From positions 62,001-126,000 of the forward strand of contig JANOJL010000059.1 of NCBI GenBank assembly GCA_031418715.1: a DNA stretch of 64,000 nucleotides, given 5' to 3'. This DNA comes from JANMDU01 sp031418715 (GTDB lineage Bacteria; Pseudomonadota; Gammaproteobacteria; Burkholderiales; Burkholderiaceae_C). Positions within the stretch are counted from its first letter, which is position 1; each line of letters starts with the position of its first letter. A program made the position numbers and the translations under genes. The notes under the pieces are model-generated. The model was not told where the DNA came from and searched no databases. It was given only the letters and a program-made list of their open reading frames with translations. Shown in pieces: positions 58,520-64,000 of this stretch.

Positions 58520-58586
58520 AATTGCTATTAAAATGTGAGCGAACTGCGCATGTTTTATAACGGCAAACTGCCTAAAACGCTTAAAG
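58520..58586 (+). repeat. Dispersed repeat copy 19
   Basis: Forward copy, nearly complete: attGCTATtaaaatgtgAGCgaacTGCGCAtgttttATAACGGCaaactGCCTAAAACGCTTAAA. It occupies the yicC-gmk gap. Confidence 0.85.
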
Positions 58587-58617
58587 ATCCTCGTTAAAAG
58601 ACGAGTAAAATATTGCG

Positions 58618-59238
58618 ATGCAATTTCCTGGCAATCTCCATGTGGTCGCCGCCCCCAGCGGCGCGGGCAAATCCAGCCTCGTCAAAGCTCTGATGGAGCT
58701 TGATTCGCATGTATTCCCTAGCATTTCTCACACCACGCGAACCGCGCGTGGGCAGGAAAAGCATGGCCGTGAATATTATTTTGTAAGCGATGCAGAATTT
58801 GATGTGCTTATCGCGCAAGACGTATTTTTTGAATGGGCGCATGTGCATGGCAACCGCTATGGCACCTCACGCATGGCCATTGAATCACGCTTGACTAAGG
58901 GCGAAGACGTGATCTTGGAGATTGATTTCCAAGGCGCTTATCAGATCCAAAAACTCTTTCCCGAAGCTGTGCTCATTTTCATCTTGCCACCTAGCTTAGA
59001 TGAGCTGCGCGGCCGCATAGAGCGGCGTGGCGAAGACACACCCGACAGCATTGATTTGCGTATGCAAAACGCTCGCGAAGAGATCGCCCAGGCTCGGAAT
59101 TTCGATTTCGTTATAATCAACGAGACATTTGAGCGGGCTTTGTTCGATTTAAAAGTCATCGTATCCGCGCAAAGGCTGAAATTTGCAGCCCAGCGCCGAG
59201 CCAAAGCAGCCACCTTTCTCGCCCTCAACATTCATTGA
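58618..59238 (+). CDS. gmk: Guanylate kinase
   Basis: Gmk phosphorylates GMP/dGMP. The 206-residue product starts at ATG 58618 with the P-loop VVAAPSGAGKSSLVKAL. The GMP-binding block is SISHTTRTARGQEKHGREYYFV, followed by VILEIDFQGAYQIQKLFPEAVLIFILPPS. It is followed 52 bp later by rpoZ, the conserved neighbour. Confidence 0.97.
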   Translation: MQFPGNLHVVAAPSGAGKSSLVKALMELDSHVFPSISHTTRTARGQEKHGREYYFVSDAEFDVLIAQDVFFEWAHVHGNRYGTSRMAIESRLTKGEDVILEIDFQGAYQIQKLFPEAVLIFILPPSLDELRGRIERRGEDTPDSIDLRMQNAREEIAQARNFDFVIINETFERALFDLKVIVSAQRLKFAAQRRAKAATFLALNIH

Positions 59239-59290
59239 ATGCCAAAAACATCTTTGACTCTCTTTTTTCAGCACCTTTTGGAGTTATCCC

Positions 59291-59494
59291 ATGGCCCGTA
59301 TCACTGTTGAAGATTGCCTCAAACAGATCCCTAATCGCTTTGAATTGGTGCTTTCAGCCACTTACCGCGCACGGATGCTCAGCCAAGGCCATACGCCTAA
59401 GATTGAGAGTAAAAACAAGCCTTGCGTGACCGCTCTGCGCGAAATCGCTGCCGGTAAAATTGGCAAAGAAATGCTCAAAAAAGTCCCTATCTGA
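59291..59494 (+). CDS. rpoZ: DNA-directed RNA polymerase omega subunit
   Basis: The 67-residue omega subunit starts at ATG 59291 after a GGAG site. It begins MARITVEDCLKQIPNRFELVL and carries the conserved TYRARMLSQGHTPKI and ALREIAAGKI segments that clamp beta-prime. It also contributes to the ppGpp site, and is fittingly followed by spoT. Confidence 0.97.
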   Translation: MARITVEDCLKQIPNRFELVLSATYRARMLSQGHTPKIESKNKPCVTALREIAAGKIGKEMLKKVPI

Positions 59495-59530
59495 GAATTT
59501 CCAACGCGATTGCTCGCTTTCCCCAGCAAT

Positions 59531-59556
59531 AAAAGCGCCTTTTTAGGCGCTTTTTT
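59531..59556 (+). terminator. Rho-independent terminator between rpoZ and spoT
   Basis: AAAAGCGCCT-TTTT-AGGCGCTTTTTT, a perfect hairpin followed by T, 36 bp after the rpoZ stop. spoT would then need partial read-through or its own promoter. Confidence 0.9.
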
Positions 59557-59592
59557 CATGATCTTGTCACTGCTTGATAACATAGGAGCATC

Positions 59593-61872
59593 ATGAGCGC
59601 CCTCGTCAAGCCCACTCTCTCTCAAAATGCAGCCCGCAGTCCAGCAGCAGCCAATGCTGCAGCGGCCAGCTTTGCTGCGCTCATGGCCAAACTCGATTAC
59701 TTGAGTGCGGACGATGTGGACAACATTCGCCGCGCCTACCGCTTTGCCGATGAAGCTCATTTAGGCCAAATGCGCGGCAATGGCGAGCCTTACATCACGC
59801 ACCCTATTTCAGTCGCCTCGCTCTGCGCAGAATGGAAGCTTGATGCGCAAGCCCTGATGGCAGCACTGATGCACGACACGCTTGAAGACTGTGGTGTGAG
59901 CAAGCCTGAAATCATTGAAAAATTCGGCTCTGCCGTCGCAGAGTTGGTCGATGGCCTCACCAAATTAGACAAACTCGAATTCAACACCCGCGAAGAAAAC
60001 CAAGCGGAGAGTTTCCGCAAAATGCTGTTAGCCATGGCACGCGATGTGCGCGTCATCCTCATCAAGCTGGCGGACAGAAGCCACAATATGCGCACCATGG
60101 ACGATATGCCGCGCGCCAAATGGCTGCGTATCTCACGCGAAACGCTAGATATTTACGCACCCATCGCTCACCGCCTCGGCCTCAACCAAACCTACCGTGA
60201 GCTACAAGACTTGAGCTTTCGTCACATGCACCCTTGGCGCTACACCACGCTGTCTCGCGCTGTACAAAAGGCGCGCAGCCGCAGGCGAGATCTGATTCAA
60301 AAAGTACAACGCGATATTGAAGGCAGCTTTGAAAACGCCGCACTGCCCGTGATCATTTCGGGTCGTGAAAAAACGCTGTTTTCTATTTACCAAAAAATGG
60401 ACAACAAGCATTTGAGCTTTGCTGAAGTCACAGATATTTACGGCTTCCGCCTCATCGTGCCCAGCATCACGGAATGCTACACATCACTGGGCGTGCTCCA
60501 TCAGCTCTACAAGCCCGTGCCGGGTAAGTTCAAAGACCACATTGCCATTCCTAAGATCAATGGCTACCAATCTCTGCACACCACGGTGGTCGGCCCCAGC
60601 GGTGTGAACGTGGAGTTTCAGATGCGAACGGATGCCATGCATTTGGTGGCCGAAAGCGGCGTAGCTGCACATTGGCTCTATAAAACTCATCAACAGCCGC
60701 TGCTTGAAGGCGTAGAAGGCGCGCCCAGCAAAGTCAGCGAGGCAGCGAGTTTAGGGTCGAAGTGGTTGCAATCTCTACTGGACATCAACAACGAAACCCG
60801 CGACTCCACAGAATTTTGGGAACACGTCAAACTCGATCTTTTCCCCGATGCTGTGTATGTGTTCACACCCAAAAGCAAAATCATGGCCATGCCGCGCGGT
60901 GCAACATTGGTCGATTTTGCCTACGCCGTGCACACCGATGTGGGCGACCATGCGATGGGCGCAAAGGTCAACGGCGAGCAAGTGCCGCTTCGCACTGAGT
61001 TGAAAAATGGCGACGTGATTGAAGTCATCACCGCGCCGTTTTCCAAACCCAATCCAGCTTGGCTCGGCTTCGTGCGCACCGCACGAGCGCGAAGTAAAAT
61101 CCGCCACCATTTGAAGACGCTCTCGCAATACGAATCACAAGATTTGGGCGAGAAACTGCTGCTGCAAGCGCTGCGAGCCGAAGGAATTCAAAAGTTACCT
61201 GCGTACGATGAAGCCAACAACAGTATCTGGGACAAACTCCTGCGTTTTTCAGGCAACAAAACGCGCGCTGAAATGATGGCAGACATTGGCTTAGGCAAAC
61301 GGGTCGCGTCTATCGTGGCCAAGCGCCTCTTAACCTTACTCGTCGCTACTGGCCAAAAGCCAGATCCGCTGCTGATGAGCAAAGAGCGCTTCACCGCGCA
61401 TGAGCAAATCTCGCAAGGTGCTATCGTGCTTGATGGGCGCGACGGCGGCACCGTGCAATACGCCTCTTGCTGCCAGCCCATTCCAGGCGATGCGATCACA
61501 GGCTATTTAGGCCGAGGCGAAGGCCTACAAGTTCACACCAGCGCCTGTAGCGTCGCCGCCAAACTCATGCAAAAAGACGCCGAGCGCTTTATTGCCGTGG
61601 AATGGAGCGACGAGCCCTTGCGCGCTTTCGCCACCACCGTGGTCATCACAGTGCAAAGCGGCAAAGGCGTGCTCGCCAAAGTGGCAGCTGCCATGGCTTC
61701 TGCCGAAGCCGATATCAAGAGTGTCGATCTGGGCAGAGACAGCGAAGTGGGCGCGCCCACAGCAGATTTGCGCTTTGTGATCGATGTGCGAGACACGCAG
61801 CATCTCGATGCCGTGTTGCGCACGCTCGCACGCACCGCACGCGTCAACAAAGCGCTGCGAATCGCAGGCTGA
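59593..61872 (+). CDS. spoT: Bifunctional (p)ppGpp synthetase/hydrolase
   Basis: The 759-residue RelA/SpoT homologue starts at ATG 59593 near AGGAG. Order of domains: HD hydrolase (THPISVASLCAEWKLDAQALMAALMHDTLEDCG), synthetase (DIYGFRLIVPS, and HDHIAIPK-like FKDHIAIPKINGYQSLHTTV), TGS (VYVFTPKSKIMAMPRGATLVDFAYAVHT), then a conserved helical/zinc-finger region with CCQPIPGD, and an ACT domain at the C-terminus. Intact HD and synthetase motifs support both activities. It is the stringent-response enzyme typical of beta-proteobacteria. Confidence 0.97.
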   Translation: MSALVKPTLSQNAARSPAAANAAAASFAALMAKLDYLSADDVDNIRRAYRFADEAHLGQMRGNGEPYITHPISVASLCAEWKLDAQALMAALMHDTLEDCGVSKPEIIEKFGSAVAELVDGLTKLDKLEFNTREENQAESFRKMLLAMARDVRVILIKLADRSHNMRTMDDMPRAKWLRISRETLDIYAPIAHRLGLNQTYRELQDLSFRHMHPWRYTTLSRAVQKARSRRRDLIQKVQRDIEGSFENAALPVIISGREKTLFSIYQKMDNKHLSFAEVTDIYGFRLIVPSITECYTSLGVLHQLYKPVPGKFKDHIAIPKINGYQSLHTTVVGPSGVNVEFQMRTDAMHLVAESGVAAHWLYKTHQQPLLEGVEGAPSKVSEAASLGSKWLQSLLDINNETRDSTEFWEHVKLDLFPDAVYVFTPKSKIMAMPRGATLVDFAYAVHTDVGDHAMGAKVNGEQVPLRTELKNGDVIEVITAPFSKPNPAWLGFVRTARARSKIRHHLKTLSQYESQDLGEKLLLQALRAEGIQKLPAYDEANNSIWDKLLRFSGNKTRAEMMADIGLGKRVASIVAKRLLTLLVATGQKPDPLLMSKERFTAHEQISQGAIVLDGRDGGTVQYASCCQPIPGDAITGYLGRGEGLQVHTSACSVAAKLMQKDAERFIAVEWSDEPLRAFATTVVITVQSGKGVLAKVAAAMASAEADIKSVDLGRDSEVGAPTADLRFVIDVRDTQHLDAVLRTLARTARVNKALRIAG

Positions 61873-61989
61873 AGCCATTTAGGCTGCTTTGGCATAGGCT
61901 TGAACTGGAATTAGTGAAATTAGCTTGCAAAATGCAGCTGGCTTTGTGGCCTAATCAGGGGTTGAACTATTTTTTGACTGGAATTTCTC

Positions 61990-62157
61990 ATGGCCGACAA
62001 GATCAGAACCGAAGCAGACCGCAAACGCAGCCCAAAACCTATTTTGCCCAACGGCGTGACGATGCCCGTCACACGAGGTCAAAAGGTCAGTTTAGAGCGC
62101 GGCAGCTCCACACGCAATAAGAAGAACGCTGGCAAGCGCCCGAAAAAAGGCGGCTAA
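61990..62157 (+). CDS. Small basic protein, 55 residues, unknown function
   Basis: A short gene starts at ATG 61990 (MADKIRTEADRKRSPKP). The product is very rich in Lys and Arg, with the middle ILPNGVTMPVTRGQKVSLERGSS and a tail of basic residues (NKKNAGKRPKKGG). It could bind nucleic acid or ribosomes. It lies 117 bp after spoT and is immediately followed by a strong terminator, which supports it being a real transcription unit. I recognise no family; coding status is judged from composition and context. Confidence 0.65.
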   Translation: MADKIRTEADRKRSPKPILPNGVTMPVTRGQKVSLERGSSTRNKKNAGKRPKKGG

Positions 62158-62166
62158 ATTCTCTTG

Positions 62167-62198
62167 CTTGGCCTGTGAAATCAGCAGGCCAAGTTTTA
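62167..62198 (+). terminator. Rho-independent terminator after the small basic protein gene
   Basis: CTTGGCCTG, a 9-nt loop, CAGGCCAAG and TTTTA: a perfect 9-bp GC-rich stem, 9 bp downstream of the stop codon. Confidence 0.88.
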
Positions 62199-62272
62199 GA
62201 GCTGTGTATTTGAATTTTGGGATACACCCAAACAGATCACAGGCAAACTAGGTTGATTATCTAGATCAACTG

Positions 62273-62986
62273 TCAAATCGCCACCAACTGCCGAATTCCT
62301 TTGGATGCCATCTCATCCCCCGGCCCACGAGCAATCACTTCGCCGCGTTGCATGACCAAATAATCATCCGCCAGCTCCTGCGCGAAATCGTAGTATTGCT
62401 CACAGAGCAAGATGGCCATATCACCCCGATCCGCCAGCACGCGGATCACGCGGCCGATGTCTTTGATGATGCTGGGCTGGATGCCTTCAGTGGGTTCGTC
62501 CAAGATTAATAGCTTCGGCTTTGCAGCAAGAGCGCGTGCAATCGCGAGTTGCTGCTGCTGGCCACCTGAAAGATCGCCGCCTCGACGGTTGATCATTTGT
62601 TTCAACACCGGGAATAGATCGAATAGCTCTGCGGGAATCGGCGTGCTCGCGCTTTTGTAGGCTAAGCCCATTCGCAGATTTTCTTCCACGGTGAGACGCG
62701 CGAAGATTTCACGGCCTTGCGGTACGAAGCCGATGCCTGCGCGCGCGCGCTCGTACGAGGTGGTTTTCTCGATAGGCTTGCCATCGAATTCGATGCTGCC
62801 TGAGCGAATCGGCACCAAGCTCATCAGCGATTTGAGCAGCGTGGTCTTACCCACGCCATTGCGCCCGAGAAGCACAGTGACTTTGCCCAAGTGAGCTTCC
62901 AAGTTGATGCCGCGCAGGATATGAGAGCCGCCGTAGTATTGGTGGATTTCTTTGACGGCGAGGATAGGTGGGGTGTTATCGGCCAA
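62273..62986 (-). CDS. urtE: Urea ABC transporter ATP-binding protein UrtE
   Basis: The 237-residue product most likely starts at a TTG (62986; ADNTPPILAVKEIHQYY) after GAGGTG, overlapping the end of urtD by 11 nt. No ATG is available. ATPase motifs are Walker A VLLGRNGVGKTTLLKSLM, signature LSGGQQQQLAIARAL and Walker B LLILDEPTEGIQPSIIKDIG. The LivF/UrtE-like TEGIQPSII is characteristic. It provides energy for urea (or short-chain amide) import together with UrtD. Confidence 0.9.
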   Translation of the reverse strand: MADNTPPILAVKEIHQYYGGSHILRGINLEAHLGKVTVLLGRNGVGKTTLLKSLMSLVPIRSGSIEFDGKPIEKTTSYERARAGIGFVPQGREIFARLTVEENLRMGLAYKSASTPIPAELFDLFPVLKQMINRRGGDLSGGQQQQLAIARALAAKPKLLILDEPTEGIQPSIIKDIGRVIRVLADRGDMAILLCEQYYDFAQELADDYLVMQRGEVIARGPGDEMASKGIRQLVAI

Positions 62987-63848
62987 GGTACACCTCGATG
63001 ACTTTTTCGTTATTCTGGACTTGTGCCAGCGTGCCTTCAGCGAGCACCGAACCTTCATGCAGCACGGTCACTTTTTCCGAGATCCGCTCGATGAAACTCA
63101 TGTCGTGCTCCACCACTACGAGGCTGTGATGCTTTTTCAGCGAGATAAACAGCTCCGCCGTGCGCACCGTCTCTTCATCCGTCATGCCCGCCACAGGTTC
63201 ATCAAGCAGCAGCAGCTTCGGATCTTGCATGAGCAGCATGCCAATCTCCAGCCACTGCTTTTGGCCATGGCTTAAATTGCCAGCCATATGGCTCACACTA
63301 TCGGCCAAATGAATGGTTTGCAACACATGCGCGAGGCGATCACTCTGCGCAGAATCGAGTTTGAAGAACACCGAGTTTTTCACAGATTTATCGGTCTTCA
63401 GTGCCAGTTCCAAGTTTTCAAACACCGTGAGTTGCTCAAACACGGTCGGCTTTTGAAACTTTCGGCCAATGCCCATTTGCGCGATTTGCGATTCGTTGAA
63501 GCGGAGCAGATCGATCGTGGAGCCAAAAAACACGGTGCCACTATTGGGACGCGTTTTGCCGGTGATGATATCCATCATGGTTGTTTTGCCTGCACCATTG
63601 GGCCCGATGATGCAGCGCAACTCGCCGGGCGCGATGTCGAGCGACAGGCCGTTGATCGCTTTGAAGCCATCAAAGCTCACGCTCACATCTTCAAGATACA
63701 GAATCCGGCCATGCGTGGTGTCTACCTCTTGGGTCGCAATGCGCCCATAGCCTGCATCGCGGCCACCGGATTCTGTTTTACCCATCACGGGCTGTTCAAT
63801 AGCGGCTTGTAGGCGTTTGGCGCCCTGCTCCATCAAATCGGGGGTCAT
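62976..63848 (-). CDS. urtD: Urea ABC transporter ATP-binding protein UrtD
   Basis: The 290-residue product starts at ATG 63848, overlapping urtC as ATGA. It has an N-terminal extension of about 45 residues rich in Gly and Gln before the ATPase core. Walker A is CIIGPNGAGKTTMMDIITGK, the signature region is GNLSHGQKQWLEIGMLLMQDPK, and Walker B with LLLLDEPVAGMTDEE. SHGQKQWLEIGM is the hallmark that distinguishes UrtD from LivG. It is partner of UrtE. Confidence 0.93.
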   Translation of the reverse strand: MTPDLMEQGAKRLQAAIEQPVMGKTESGGRDAGYGRIATQEVDTTHGRILYLEDVSVSFDGFKAINGLSLDIAPGELRCIIGPNGAGKTTMMDIITGKTRPNSGTVFFGSTIDLLRFNESQIAQMGIGRKFQKPTVFEQLTVFENLELALKTDKSVKNSVFFKLDSAQSDRLAHVLQTIHLADSVSHMAGNLSHGQKQWLEIGMLLMQDPKLLLLDEPVAGMTDEETVRTAELFISLKKHHSLVVVEHDMSFIERISEKVTVLHEGSVLAEGTLAQVQNNEKVIEVYLGR

Positions 63849-64000
63849 GCTTTCTTCCCCTCTTTTTTATGCGTGAGCTTGCGCACCAAGCCCACAATGC
63901 CTTGCGGCAGAAACAGCGTCACCGCAATGAAAATCGCACCCAGAAAATACAGCCAATACTCGGGGAACGCCGCTGTGAACCAGCTCTTCGCGCCGTTCAC
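63845..64000 (-). CDS. urtC: Urea ABC transporter permease UrtC (C-terminal fragment)
   Basis: The last 51 residues of a permease are visible before the window ends. They read FTAAFPEYWLYFLGAIFIAVTLFLPQGIVGLVRKL and a lysine-rich tail. The YWLYFLGxxFI-LFLPxGIVGL pattern fits the final helix of UrtC/LivM. Its stop codon overlaps the urtD start. Confidence 0.85.
   Translation of the reverse strand: MNGAKSWFTAAFPEYWLYFLGAIFIAVTLFLPQGIVGLVRKLTHKKEGKKA

Noticed and set aside
4462..58586. The regularly recurring repeat as a CRISPR array
   Set aside because: Copies are kilobases apart, in both orientations and vary in length; no cas genes are present.

Overview
The window reads as a chromosomal segment of a beta-proteobacterium of the order Burkholderiales, most likely a Comamonadaceae relative. 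This is inferred from gene order (bamA-rseP-dxr-cdsA-uppS-frr-pyrH-tsf-rpsB; kinase/phosphatase beside yicC-gmk-rpoZ-spoT; a urt urea transporter; a Bug-type binding protein; ratA-rnfH opposite smpB) and from moderate GC with many short dispersed intergenic repeats. No rRNA, tRNA, CRISPR array, prophage or intact insertion sequence was seen.

Layout. 1-9880 (minus strand): envelope, isoprenoid and translation genes. 10042-12821: an amidase and a D-amino-acid dehydrogenase. 12840-18998: a membrane protein with a degenerate GGDEF domain, a DUF599 membrane protein, a flavodoxin-like protein, two pirins and a divergent LysR regulator. 19143-22153: a cyanide-insensitive-type bd oxidase (cydAB) behind a GbsR/MarR regulator. 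22369-29811: a Bug protein, a polysaccharide deacetylase overlapping a beta-propeller gene, an alpha/beta hydrolase, uvrB and an aromatic aminotransferase. 29812-31526: an accessory island with one HEPN-domain gene between diverged inverted repeats. 31527-39168: an MsbA-like ABC exporter, dodecin, and a two-component system followed by two exported proteins of unknown function. 39214-49783: ratA/rnfH, smpB, a lipoprotein pair including an HEWGH metallopeptidase, a luciferase-like oxidoreductase, a broken hydrolase, dienelactone hydrolase, aroE and ahpC/ahpF. 49983-64000: azlCD, an aminotransferase opposite an Lrp regulator, a hemerythrin-like protein, rdgB, rph, a PP2C phosphatase/Ser-Thr kinase pair, yicC, gmk, rpoZ, spoT and the urtCDE end of a urea transporter.

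The most interesting signals are these. (1) A predicted regulon: a NarL-type sensor/regulator pair is accompanied by four copies of a 7-2-7 palindrome, CCCCYAG-N2-CTRGGGG. Two of the copies sit at exactly the same distance from the start codons of the two downstream exported-protein genes, whose 90-nt leaders align without gaps. (2) A dispersed repeat of about 50-70 bp is present in at least 19 copies. Five lie inside or overlap protein-coding genes, and in one of these the repeat itself encodes the hydrophobic core of a signal peptide. (3) The HEPN gene is bracketed by inverted, diverged copies of an approximately 150-bp sequence that looks like a fragment of an unidentified protein gene.
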